64,000 bases of DNA from Paraspadella gotoi (lineage: Eukaryota > Chaetognatha): contig CM119267.1 of NCBI GenBank assembly GCA_051294375.1, positions 12,533,081-12,597,080 on the forward strand, written 5' to 3'. The notes beneath the pieces were generated by a model that saw nothing but the letters and a program-made list of their open reading frames with translations, was not told where the DNA came from and did not search any database. Every line of letters begins with the position of its first letter. The first letter of the stretch is position 1. The translations under genes and the position numbers were made by a program. Of this stretch, positions 10,801-19,978 are shown in pieces.

Positions 10801-13364
10801 TAAGTTCGTCTGTTATTCATTTTTTCCAGACCATGGCCAAAGTTAAGTTGAATATCTGCGCCTAAAATCTCATTTATATCTCGGAGAACAAAGGAATCCG
10901 TTAAATTTCGTACTTGTTAGCTATGAAAACACTTTTGTGATATGTCGTCACCTTCAACGAAACTGAAGACTATGCCGAGAAGTCCCCAAGTGGTTATCCA
11001 CAGCGATCCCGTTTGAAAGTAGATAAAGACCAAAATAAAGGCGAGAGAAGCGAGGAGAAAGTACCAGTCTTTGAAGACCTGAGACGGGTAAAGCACGATA
11101 AAGATTACATGACAATCGTCGTTCAAATACGTAACTTTTGCATTCATTCCGCAAAACTCGCCTGCTTCATGGCTCCGTTAAAGTAAAACCAGTTTCCGCC
11201 TCCATAGTAAACCTGTGCGAAATTATGCAAATTTAGGGCGGAAGTATCATCAAATTTTTCTAGCAGCGTGATCTTTCGTTTTCAATGGCAACAATTTTCT
11301 TTAATTAACGATTAATTTATGTAATTGTATGTAAATAACAAGCGTCGCTCAAATCTCAAATCTTGAAATTTTTTGGGGGAAGTATTGTAGTTTTTTTAAA
11401 TTTTAAAAAATAAAATGGGAATTTTGAAGAGGTAAGAAGCTAAAATATCACAAATTAAGAATTAAGTAAAAAATATCAATCATCCCCCCTCGAATACCCC
11501 CCAAAAAGCAACGATCCCCACCTTCAGCCCCATGAATCCGTCCTCCACCAATCCTCCCAACATCTTCATCAACTCCCCGCGTATTCGATGGCCGCAGAAT
11601 CCTCGATCGTGCCCTCCCTGCCCGGCGCCACGACAGGCTCGCCCAGATCGAAGTAGAACCGCGTGACGTCGCTTCGAGCCACGCCCCTCGACGCGTCGAT
11701 CTCGTTATCGACGCCCAAGAAAATCTTGGCCGAGTCCTCGTCGGTCTCAAGAAAGTCGGAGAGGCCTGTGTGAGGGGACGAGGGATCGGCTTAGGTTCGT
11801 TTTCTTGCAAGATATTTCGTCTTTAAGGTTTTCTTTGGTCAACGGTTTTGAATTGATATACTCGGAAACAGATGAAGCGGGTTTGGTCAACTTAATATGG
11901 AGTCGGCTTCCGTTGGCTATTTTTTCCTTAATTCATCGTCAATTTGTCATAATTTAGTCTTACTGTGGCGCCTCACATCCATCATCGTTCAGCCAATTCA
12001 GGCTCAGAGGGGGAACACACCATCCGAGGCGTTGTGTTCGATCCACAGTCCTAACGACTTCACTCTGCGTTGGCAAAGCAAGACCGTACTAGGGTAACCA
12101 CGCCAGTGACAGGAGGCGTCACTGAGGGTCGGAAGACCCCAAAGCCAACAGTGAGATGCCCCATCCCAGTGGGCATCGCAGGCAACCCGGCTGTTGCCAT
12201 AAGTGGTGAGCCCTACTATCAAGCACGCAACCTTCTCAAAGTACACTGCGACAAATGCCTATACCCTGCCAACTTCGGGTACACTACGAAAAATGCCTAG
12301 GCCCCTGGGGTACGCTACGACAAACGCCTATGGCCCCTCAACTCATGCTCGCTGTCTCTCTCTCCCACGATGGTAACAATCTTGTCAGACACCTCTCCGG
12401 CCTGGAGAACCTTAGTGATGTCTTGGCCTGGGGATCCTGTGGCAGTATATTCACACTGCCTCATGTCCATAATCGTTCAGCCAATCCCATTGGCTTAGAG
12501 GGGGAACACACCATCCCAGGCATTGTGTTCCATCCACAGTCCTAACGATTTCCCCCTGTGTTGGCAAAGTGAGACCATCTGTTGCCATAATACTTCATTT
12601 TTAATTATAACTTGTTTAATTTAGTCACCATAGACTCGTAATTAAAATAAATAAAATATTCAAACTAGTTTAAACAATAAAATCTTCGCGTAAAAACGCT
12701 CACCCTGAGAGATGTTATCGAAGCCAAGATCGAAAGTCTCGAACTTGTTGGCGGATCCGTCGAAGAGACGCAACGGCGACCTCATGGGCACGCAGGTGAT
12801 GAAGCCGCCCATCTTGGCCGTCAGGCAGAGATTACGGTAGCGGGGGTTCTTGAAGATTTCGTACTCGAGCTTGGCGACTTTAACGAGATTTTCGCGGGAA
12901 AACATGTTGCCTGAGGAGAGGATTGGTTTGCTATTTCGTGCAATAGATTCTGCAGTCGACTTCTTGTAAATTTTTTTTGACAATAAAATCAACCTTTTGG
13001 ATCTTCGAGAACGACGCTGATAGACAACATGTGATAATCTCGGAGCCGATTTCCGTATCTTCCCCTAATGTCGCCCCAACGATATTGGTGTTCGTTTGAT
13101 GTGGGAGGAGCCATTTTTGATGCTGAGAAAAATGGAGGAAAGTAGTAAATTTATATACGGGAAAAATATGATTACTAAAATAAAACAAAATTTACCCATG
13201 ATATCTCGCTTTTTCCGGTTATGCGTCCCTGTAAATAAAAAAAAGGAACATAAGATAGAATTATGCGATTTTAAAAATTTTGATTTTATATTCATTATGA
13301 ATTCTTAGAAATTTCTCATGAAAAAAAGAAAAATAGAAAGATCGAAAAAAAAATAAAAGAAATA

Positions 13365-13396
<32 letters not shown>

Positions 13397-14365
13397 ATGA
13401 ATGAAAAAAAGAAAGAAAGAAGTCAAAGAATAAAAGTACGTTTAAAAAAAAAAAAAAAAAAACAAGAAAAAACCAAAGAAACAAACAAGCAAAGAATGAA
13501 CCAGCTCGCCTAGATTCCGAAACATGTAATGGTTGAGATTTCTAACGGAACCCTCGCCGGCGTCGGTGTTGCCTTCGTATTGCCAGGCGTCGTTGCGGAG
13601 GCGTTGAGGATGATGGTGGAGGCGGATGGCGATGTTGTCGAAATGGAGGGGCAGGATGTTGTAGCCTGGTGATTGGTGAGTTCATCAAAGGTTGTGATTG
13701 GGAAATGATTGATAGGACGTTGCGGCTGATTTGTATCTTGTAGCTTCGCGAGATGATACGGGAAATTTTTTTTTTATTATAAAAAAAAAGACTGTATAGC
13801 TTTATGATTTATTCGAAGCCGAGCATTAAGACATGATCCACCAAAGAGTCAAAACGAAAAGGCCGATTGAAGAGACTCTACCAGCCAAAAAGAAACCAAT
13901 CAAGGAGGCAAATCGAAGAGTCTCACCTGTCACGAAGAGGCAAACAAAGGCAGCGATGAGACTTAGATGGAGAACGACAAAAATAAAAAAAGCGGCACAG
14001 GTGTAGTTGGCCAAGAATTTGGTCCATCTGGCGGAGAAAGTTCGAAAAAATTAATGAACGTTCAAAAATAACATTTAACAAAGTATTATGTACTGTAACA
14101 TATAACTAGTAGTCTAGTATTAAGGATTTTTATTGCTAGTAAGGTTAAGATCTATATATAGTATTATATAGACTGACAATCGAGTGACGACGCAATGCTT
14201 GGTCGATTCCTCTCGCGATTTGAGTGAGGCGGTGGACGCGGGAGAGTCAGAGGATGAGGATGAGGAAGAGGGGCTGGGCGAGCGGTAAGGCGGAGGTGGC
14301 GAGTCGTTCATGGCGGCCTCGAGGCTCGACGCTGAATCCGTCTCCGTTATTTTGCTCACGTTCAT
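3422..14365 (-). CDS. Dispatched-like 12-TM RND protein with embedded C-type lectin domain (25 exons)
   Basis: Coding exons, 5' to 3' on the minus strand: 14365-14178, 14027-13927, 13665-13510, 13228-13196, 13122-12994, 12910-12704, 11765-11522, 11212-11162, 11078-10952, 10777-10597, 10532-10346, 10279-10248, 10181-10099, 9974-9844, 9704-9583, 9435-9260, 9065-8620, 7752-7576, 7415-7285, 7180-7104, 6981-6844, 6517-6365, 6139-5987, 3789-3643, 3576-3422. Phases agree at every junction, and with one presumed missing base at 11575-11578 the model is 1,241 residues plus stop. Every intron ends in AG; 23 of 24 start with GT or, twice, GC as placed here. The family signature is GADD plus FVFIDTWK in TM4 and GLAVDY in TM10. 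Dispatched proteins use an ion gradient to export cholesterol-modified Hedgehog at the plasma membrane. The substrate here is inferred from the family only. The ATG at 14365 follows an in-frame stop. Confidence 0.85.
4147..4181 (-). ncRNA. Hammerhead ribozyme motif (PLE type)
   Basis: On the minus strand: CTGATGA, a 6-bp stem II (GGCTTG/CAAGTC), then GAAACATGTT. The palindrome ACATGT gives the very short helix III known from Penelope-like hammerheads. The cleavage triplet is GUU instead of GUC. Confidence 0.65.
4700..5340 (-). pseudogene. Degraded C-terminus of a Penelope-like element ORF (endonuclease end)
   Basis: Reading 5340 to 4700 on the minus strand, the frame contains AEHSAETGH followed by N-W-F-S-R-G-I-R-E-A, a pattern I associate with the end of the GIY-YIG endonuclease region of Penelope-like reverse transcriptases. 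A proline-rich tail follows, and the frame is broken by stops. Similar tail sequence (GKNG, then PTSPAGEKRA) occurs on the plus strand at about 42830-42890, in another copy. The fragment sits in the intron between exons 23 and 24 of the Dispatched-like gene. Confidence 0.6.
5416..5450 (+). ncRNA. Hammerhead ribozyme motif (PLE type)
   Basis: Plus strand: CTGATGA at 5416-5422, stem II GGCTTG/CAAGTC, GAAAC at 5441 and cleavage triplet GTC at 5448-5450. Flanking ACG/TGT can form helix I. All core bases are present. Confidence 0.75.
5735..5870. repeat. Dispersed repeat, copy 2
   Basis: Reverse complement of the 3127-3300 repeat. It sits in the intron between exons 23 and 24, between the Penelope-like insertion and exon 23. 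Confidence 0.5.
6265..6358. repeat. (TC)n microsatellite in intron 22
   Basis: The tract ends six bases before the donor of exon 22 at 6363-6364. On the coding strand it is (GA)n immediately after the 5' splice site. Confidence 0.85.
6844..7752 (-). CDS. Dispatched-like exons 18-21: second half of second ectodomain
   Basis: Exons 7576-7752, 7285-7415, 7104-7180 and 6844-6981 encode residues 866-1040, the ectodomain between the lectin insert and TM8. Exon 18 carries a possible N-glycosylation sequon (NNT) and several cysteines. Exon 19 is the least certain boundary: the acceptor AAG at 7416-7418 and the donor at 7283-7284 were chosen because only this pair joins exon 18 (phase 0) to exon 20 (entry phase 2). 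The resulting TPGVRF stretch resembles the same region of vertebrate Dispatched as I recall it. Exon 21 ends in a Lys-Thr-Val-Val-Asp-Gln run leading into TM8. Confidence 0.75.
7757..7854. repeat. (GA)n tract before exon 18
   Basis: On the coding strand this is a long (TC)n pyrimidine tract directly upstream of the exon 18 acceptor, likely forming its polypyrimidine tract. Confidence 0.85.
7903..8573. repeat. MITE-like element in the intron after the lectin exon
   Basis: A perfect 20-base inverted repeat (TAAGAGTTCTGTAATATAAA at 7903-7922 and its complement at 8554-8573) bounds a 671-base AT-rich element with no coding capacity. Interior segments recur at about 18110, 20370 and 26480. It ends 46 bases from the lectin-exon donor. 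Confidence 0.5.
8620..9065 (-). CDS. Exon 17: C-type lectin-like domain inserted in Dispatched-like ectodomain 2
   Basis: This exon encodes residues 717-865. The acceptor at 9066-9068 follows a pyrimidine-rich tract and gives phase 1, matching exon 16. A complete C-type lectin fold of about 125 residues is visible: C748, GGRLAVV (752-758), WIG (776-778), QPD (807-809), C816, WNEWNC (825-830) and FICQ with C838. The likely disulfides are C748-C838 and C816-C830. QPD is the galactose-type variant of the sugar-binding motif. The usual second motif WND is WNE here, so calcium binding is uncertain. Two donors exist: 8619 (GTAAGT, exits phase 0, fits exon 18) and 8687 (GTGAGA, exits phase 1). The longer form adds about 22 hydrophobic-leaning residues after the lectin fold. 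A separate nested lectin gene is less likely because no signal-peptide exon is seen. Confidence 0.82.
9260..9704 (-). CDS. Dispatched-like exons 15-16: first half of second ectodomain
   Basis: Exons 9583-9704 and 9260-9435 encode residues 618-717. The junction CAA GAC AG|A is phase 2 at a strong CAG|GTGGGT donor. The segment has the usual layout of the Dispatched second ectodomain near TM7: an ILFGL strand, conserved cysteines, then a Pro-Lys-Ser-Gln-Val-Ala-Leu helix ending in CRRLK. The polypeptide leaves exon 16 in phase 1 (ACT G|), which matches the phase-1 entry of the lectin exon. If exon 16 were joined directly to exon 18, the reading frame would hit a stop after about ten codons. Confidence 0.82.
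9844..11078 (-). CDS. Dispatched-like exons 9-14: sterol-sensing region TM2-TM6 and TM7
   Basis: Exons 10952-11078, 10597-10777, 10346-10532, 10248-10279, 10099-10181 and 9844-9974 encode residues 371-617. TM2 starts in exon 9 at about residue 374. TM4 in exon 10 carries GADD at 441-444 followed by a Phe-Val-Phe-Ile-Asp run, the acidic membrane motif that carries the cation relay in RND transporters and is a hallmark of Dispatched. Exon 11 contains TM5 and TM6. Exon 12 is a 32-base microexon with a Cys-Leu-Cys-Cys-Cys cluster in the cytoplasmic loop, a possible palmitoylation site. Exon 14 encodes TM7 at about 587-608. All junction phases agree and all acceptors are AG. Confidence 0.88.
11162..13665 (-). 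CDS. Dispatched-like exons 3-8: first extracellular domain
   Basis: Exons 13510-13665, 13196-13228, 12994-13122, 12704-12910, 11522-11765 and 11162-11212 encode residues 97-370, the loop between TM1 and TM2. The 33-base exon at 13196-13228 carries RKKR followed by Asp (residues 153-157), a match to the furin pattern R-X-K/R-R. Exons 3 and 8 appear to end at GC donors (AG|GCGAGC and CAG|GCGAGT), because the phase of the next exon leaves no good GT alternative. Exon 7 reads well up to a stop at about 11574, where one base seems lost from a four-base C run (plus strand). Beyond it the +1 frame continues smoothly to the donor at 11521. Two SINE copies sit in the intron between exons 6 and 7. Confidence 0.75.
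11945..12213 (+). repeat. tRNA-derived SINE in intron 6
   Basis: The head has a B-box-like GTGTTCGATCC at about 12026 and an A-box-like segment upstream. The tail reads GCCAGTGACAGGAGGCGTCA then CTGAGGGTCGGAAG and ends CTGTTGCCATAA. The same tail occurs at 15426-15530 (+) and 23920-24025 (-). It lies between exons 6 and 7 of the Dispatched-like gene. Confidence 0.6.
12450..12590 (+). repeat. Second SINE head of the same family in intron 6
   Basis: The sequence repeats the head of the 11945 copy (CATAATCGTTCAGCCAATCC, TGGCTTAGAGGGGGAACACA, GTGTTCCATCC) without the full tail. Between the two copies are short tandem units containing CGACAAATGCCTATACCC and relatives. Confidence 0.5.
13927..14365 (-). 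CDS. Dispatched-like exons 1-2: cytoplasmic N-terminus and TM1
   Basis: Exon 1 (14178-14365) encodes residues 1-63, a Ser/Pro-rich cytoplasmic head with a PPPPY stretch that fits the PPxY motif bound by WW domains. Exon 2 (13927-14027) begins after a CAG acceptor and encodes W64 onward, with a strongly hydrophobic segment at about residues 72-96 read as TM1. The junction is phase 2 (TT|A makes Leu63) with donor GTCAGT. Residues 72-96 contain an N-terminal Tyr-Thr-Cys-Ala run followed by a Phe/Val/Leu-rich stretch. The stop upstream of the ATG makes this start the likely one, although a CAG lies three bases upstream of it and a non-coding 5' exon is possible. Confidence 0.75.
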
Positions 14366-15309
14366 TGGCTGAGATTGTTCTTTTTAAAATTTTTAACTGA
14401 CCAAGTGTTTTTATTAACGAGAGAATAAACTTTAAAAACACATGAAATAGAGAAAGGCCGTCAACTGCTGAGATTATTCCATTATTTCCCGAAGACTACT
14501 CTAGCCATCATATTATTAATATATAAAATGAAACAGATAAAGTTGATATTTATGTAAAATATAATAAACATTTTATATTCTTTTCAAAATTTAGTATAAT
14601 ATAATAAAACAATTAATTTCGCAATTATGAACAAGAGGAAATAATAATAATAATCCTCTAATCTCAAACACAACGAATTGAAAGAAAATTATACAATAAT
14701 GAAGAAATAACGAGAGACGACGAAGCGAATGATGAGTCATCGACGTGGCATTCCTTCATTTTTGGGCGGGTTCTCGCGTTCTCGCGTTCTCGCTCACGCC
14801 GGGAGAGAGAGAAAAGAAATATATATGGAAGTTGTTCATAACGACAACGACGACGACGAAGACGAAGACGAAAACAACCGCTATAACGGAATGAAAGGGA
14901 CCGAGGAAGAGACGCGCCAGGTTTCGTGACCTGAACTCGTCTCTTTCTTTTGAAATCGAAATTCGACGCAAAACAAAAAAAAAAAAAAACAAAAAAAAGG
15001 AAGAAAAAAAATAGAGCACGCAATCTCTTTTTTTACATTTCTGAACCTGGTCGCCCAGTTGAAAGAACAGGGTAAAAGTACATCCAGAAACAGCAGCGTA
15101 TAGAACAGTCGCGAATGTTTTAAGTTTCATTTATATTTCAACGCACTCGAGTAAATACTATACTTCAAAAGATATAAAATAAAATATTATTGGAAAAAAT
15201 TTTTCATTAAGACGCAATGAACAGTCTCATAGAAAATAAAAATATGCAGGCGAAAAAAATGTCACTATGTGGCAGCAAGACTTAAAGCTGCCTCACTGCT
15301 GTCCGTCCT

Positions 15310-15530
15310 CAGCCTCGTCTCAATGGCTGAGCAGGCTAAATCATCTCATTCCATCCGTGCGTCCCGGGTTCAATCCCTGGGTATCCCTGTTCTGGCTTAA
15401 ATGTGACGGTGCCGGTATAAACATGCCAGTGACAGGAGGCGGTCACTGAGGGTCCGCAGCCCCTACGCCAGTTGGTGAGATACCCCGCGCCCCGGGTATC
15501 ACAGGCTATCCTCCCATTGCCATAACTATT
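15310..15530 (+). repeat. tRNA-derived SINE
   Basis: A-box-like AATGGCTGAGCAGG, B box GGGTTCAATCCC, and the shared tail GCCAGTGACAGGAGGCGGTC ending TTGCCATAA. Confidence 0.65.
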
Positions 15531-16064
15531 GATTATATTTTTTTAAAGTATCTCATTTTTGGTCATTACTTCCTGTAGCAAAATTAATGCAAAATATCTT
15601 AAAACTCTCAAGATACAGTTAAATACATAAATGCCGACAGAATTTGAACTAAAAATAAGATTAGTTTCATTTCATTTTATTTTAAATTAGATGTACCAAT
15701 TTCCAATAATAAGTGCGCAATATATTTATTAAAAAACAATGCAGTCAGACTCTCCTCTATTTAAGCTGTCGTTTAATATAAAGAAAATCAAATATTTGTC
15801 TGTCCATCAGTCTGTCTGTTCGTCCTTCCACGTTTAGCTTTAAAGTCCAATTACTTATGTTTGGATGAATCAATTGAGTTGAAATTTTGTCTGTGGAAAT
15901 CCAGTTTCAATGGAATCAAGCTAGTGAAAATATTTTTAAATAGAAAAATAAGAAATCAATTTTAATTTTTTAATTGTGATATAAATCCTTTCTTTTCGTT
16001 GTTTGGGACGATTAGAGACAGTTTGAGTTTAGTTTTGACAACGATTTTTATTTAATTCAAAACA

Positions 16065-16098
16065 GACATGTTTCGGCTTCATTTCAAGCCTTCATCAG
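16065..16098 (-). ncRNA. Hammerhead ribozyme motif (PLE type)
   Basis: Minus strand CTGATGA, stem II GGCTT/AAGCC, GAAACATGTC, and ACG/TGT able to start helix I. It sits in a PLE end fragment at about 16030-16260. Confidence 0.7.
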
Positions 16099-16395
16099 CG
16101 TTATTAAAAAAAAAGATTGTCTTTGCGATCTTGCTGATGACCAACGGTACTAATGGTGAAGAAAGCCTAAGTTCGGTCGAACGTAAGGCATATGTTAGCG
16201 ATCAGAGAGATGGTAACAAGATGAGGAATTATGTAAGAGAGGAGCGTGAATAAGTTTTGAGAAAAAAAAAAACAAAAAAAGAATGTTTCTCCCGTCGTTG
16301 TTTCGCGATTCGACAATCGCCTTTTCTCATTCATATTATCTTCTCAGTTGATTTGTTGCAGATCTTTTTCATTTTTCAGGATCCTTTTTTGTCTT

Positions 16396-16501
<106 letters not shown>

Positions 16502-16963
16502 CGAAGGACGTATAAAACCGGTTTGTTCAACTCACGAGTTATTTACCTAAGATTTAAAGTTAAAAAAAAGGTGATTCGAAAACCCGGGATCGAAAAAGAA
16601 GAACTCGTTCTGGAAACTCGGAGAGAGAGAAAAGACAAACAGAAAACTGAATTAGCTGCGTAACAAATTTTCAAAATTTTCCTCGGTATTTGACATCAAT
16701 GAGAAAATTCCATATTCTATAATATTTATTACCTCCTATATATTTTATATTTAATACATAAAAATAAAAGTGAAAACAAAAAAAAAAGGAGGTTCAGTTC
16801 TTTTGTTGTAGTTTTATGAAAGGAGGTCAGAGTTGAGGAGAACTAAGATTCTCTCTGTCTTTCGCGTCTTTTTCTGTCCCTCCCTCTCCCTCTCCCTCTC
16901 TTTCCTCCACTCTTTCTCCCCCTTCCCTTCTTCTTCCCTGTTTCTGCCTCTCCCTCTCCCTCT

Positions 16964-17190
16964 NNNNNNNNNNNNNNNNNNNNNNNNNNNNNNNNNNNNN
17001 NNNNNNNNNNNNNNNNNNNNNNNNNNNNNNNNNNNNNNNNNNNNNNNNNNNNNNNNNNNNNNNNNNNNNNNNNNNNNNNNNNNNNNNNNNNNNNNNNNNN
17101 NNNNNNNNNNNNNNNNNNNNNNNNNNNNNNNNNNNNNNNNNNNNNNNNNNNNNNNNNNNNNNNNNNNNNNNNNNNNNNNNNNNNNNNNNN
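16964..17190. other. Assembly gap, 227 N
   Basis: Bounded by TCCCTC on the left and (GA)n on the right. The gap lies in low-complexity sequence. Confidence 0.99.
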
Positions 17191-17573
17191 GAGAGAGAGA
17201 GAGAGAGTCTCTTAGCCACGTCAAAAACGGTGGGAGTGATTACCGTAATATGTCGACCCGAGTGTCGGATTTAACCCCGATGCGCCGCTCGAGTGATTTC
17301 AACGCCTCAACTTCTTTTTAATAAGTTACCCAAGGAGCAATAAAAATAGTTTTTATTGAGATCTTCACCGTCGACATACTTTTTCATGGAATTATATCTC
17401 TTGAAATGGTTAAGTAGACTCGCCAGATTCAAGCCCGTCGGTCTGATTATCTAACGATTATCTCATAATATAATAATAATCTAATAATCATAATGATCTT
17501 CGTAAAGGTGGAAATTACCAAAGAAAAATCATGTTTCGAATCATTTCTCCTTAGTCTAAGGCTTAGATCTCAC

Positions 17574-17692
17574 CTCCAGAACCGTTCTCCTCCCCTCGAT
17601 GCGCCTCTTCGGTCGCTTCGGTCGGCCGTGACGTGACGGAGAATCGGACCGCGTCGCGACTCAATCCTCCTTCTATGCAAATTCGACGCCAT
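17574..17692 (-). CDS. Candidate first coding exon, arginine-rich
   Basis: The minus strand has ATG at 17692-17690 in a good context (purine at -3, G at +4), an open frame of 39 codons rich in Arg and Ser (MASNLHRRRIESRRG...), and a strong donor GGAG|GTGAGA at 17574/17573. The segment is CpG-rich in an AT-rich setting. I see no convincing next exon. Joining it to exon 1 of the Dispatched-like gene would run into a stop. Function unknown. Confidence 0.3.
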
Positions 17693-17728
17693 TTCCTCTG
17701 ACTATTAATGAGAGGAAAGACATCGGGA

Positions 17729-19953
17729 AAAAATCACCCGTGAAGATTTTATATGATTTTATGTGGAGGAGACGGCGGAGAGGGGAAAAAGGAATCCGGT
17801 TCATAATAGTATTGATAATGAGAAAAAGAAGAGATTTTTGGTACAATTTTTAATACAGTGTGTACCATTGGTTATACCGTCGGTTATTTCAAAGTTTTCA
17901 TTAAAACGCTGTCATTGTAATTAACCGCGAGTTGAATGTCATAATTAGGGGTAGCCGCACTCAATGGGGTGAGTCAAAAATCTAGATGGAGTACATGCTT
18001 TATGGCTCTATTATACCCTAGGCCTATACCATAGTAATTATTTTTTTAATATTATTTAAAGATAGGAAATGCCAAAAAAATTTTCTGAAATTTTAAATTT
18101 TAAGACCAGATTCAGATAGCTTATAAAAAGTTGTCTTCACAAAGTATAATCTTTTTTAAATATTTTTATGGAAAGTTTTTTTATATTTTTAATTAAAAAC
18201 GTAATAGTTTTTAAAAGCTGTAATTATATTTCTTGATCAATTTTTTATGCCTTATCAGAATCCATCACAAAATTTTAAGATTCAAAAAAAAATGTTTTCT
18301 ATATAGTAATGTTCTGGTGTCCTATTATAGATTAAAGCTGTTTGTGGCGCCATGTAAAACCAGCTCCTTCAATAAACTTATTTTAATATATAACCCAAAA
18401 AAATTTTTAATACTATAATCTATAGATTATTAACATTTAAATTTCATCGGCTATCATAATGAGCGCATTTCGCCAAATAAACTCTCTGCCTTCCCTTCAC
18501 TCTTTAGTTGCGCCGCGAGTACTCGCGGAGCAACTTTATAAGTCACTTTTCGGTCGGTCTGTCGGTCGGTCGGTATGTCTGTCCGTCGGTCTGTCCCACT
18601 TTAATTAAAAATGCATATAATTTCCCATAGTTGGTTGCTCATTTGTTAAGACAGAAAAAAACCTTAAATCTAAAGGACTGCTAGCGCCGCCTCAGGAAAT
18701 CTATAAAACTATAAGGATAAAAGACGTTTATGATTACAATTACAATTTGATGCAGTTGCATCTCATAAATACATGGGCTAAGAAAGGTTTTTAGTCATGT
18801 CATTTCATATCATGTCATATCATATGATCAGAAAGGCCAATGACACGTGAAAATAAAGTCACTGCGGCGCAACACATTATATGAATTGATCTTGTTTCCT
18901 ATTCTATCTCTCTCTATCTCTGTCTCTCTGTCTCTCTCTTTCTCCAACCTCTTCCTTTCTATCCTCTCCTTCTCATTTCTCTTTCTTCTTCTCCCTCTAC
19001 CTTTTCCTTCCTCCCTGCCTCCTCCTTGCCCTCTTCCCCACTCCCTTCCTCCCCCTCTCTTCCTCTCACCCTTCCCCTCCCTCGCCCGACCAAATCGCAC
19101 CAAATGAATGTGGGAGTGGCCGCCAGAGGCTAACAAAGGAATGATTTAAAAAGCGATAAAAATGGCGACTTTATTGAGTCTTTTTTTCCATATCTCCTTT
19201 GTCTCTCTCGAGGGTTTCGAGGATGATGAATATTAGAAAATATATTTGTGGGTTAAAAGAGATAGCGAGAGCGAGAGAGAGAGAGAGAGAGAGAGGCGCG
19301 AATAAAATCACTAAAACAGTTCAGATCTTATTTCTTTGTTTTTCTTGGCATAATTACTTTTTCATGCAGGAAAGGAAGAGGATATTGAATATATGGTACT
19401 GGGTCAGAACGAGGATGAGACGAAGACAGAATTGAGATGGAAAGAGAATGGAACCGCGATGTATGCAAGATGAGACTGGGTTCAAATACATTTTTTTCTT
19501 CATTTATCATCGTTTGTTCCGGGATTTTTAAACTTTTAATAAGAAGATTTTATATATTCTCTGACAACTGCCTCCGGGAATGTCTTTATCTAAGCTTCCT
19601 TCTTCATCGTATGGTCGCGAGAGAAGCCGGTTACTAACTCTCGCACTTTCTCTCCTTCTTTCCCTCTCTCTTTCTCTCTTCCTTAACCAGGATCGCATTC
19701 TCTTGTTCAGTCTCATCTCAATATCATGTTCCTGTTATTTTAACCTGCCAATAAACCTATATTATGTGCCTCTACACTTCCTCACTTCTCGGTTTCTGCG
19801 ATGTTCTTCAATTTTCTTGTTCCTACATTTTTCTATTGTCCTTTTTTATTCCCTTTTTTCTCAGGATCATCTTTTTTTTCCTCTTTTCAATCGAGTTCTC
19901 TTTTTTTGAATTGATTCGTTTCGTGAAGTGAAATGGCAATGACGCTCTCTCTC
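17729..19953. repeat. Copy 1 of a 2.2-kb near-identical duplication
   Basis: Runs from CACCCGTGAAG to GGCAATGACGCTCTC and is repeated at 19979-22318 with scattered one-base indels, mostly in homopolymers. A 25-N gap separates the copies. It holds a TCGGTCGGTCGG microsatellite, polypyrimidine tracts and dispersed repeats, but no supported gene. Confidence 0.8.
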
Positions 19954-19978
19954 NNNNNNNNNNNNNNNNNNNNNNNNN
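19954..19978. other. Assembly gap, 25 N
   Basis: A fixed-length join between the two near-identical copies. Confidence 0.99.

Noticed and set aside
14664-15130. Minus-strand frames upstream of the Dispatched-like gene
   Set aside because: Dominated by poly-Phe and poly-Val from homopolymers and GAC repeats. Might overlap a 5' leader but is not coding.
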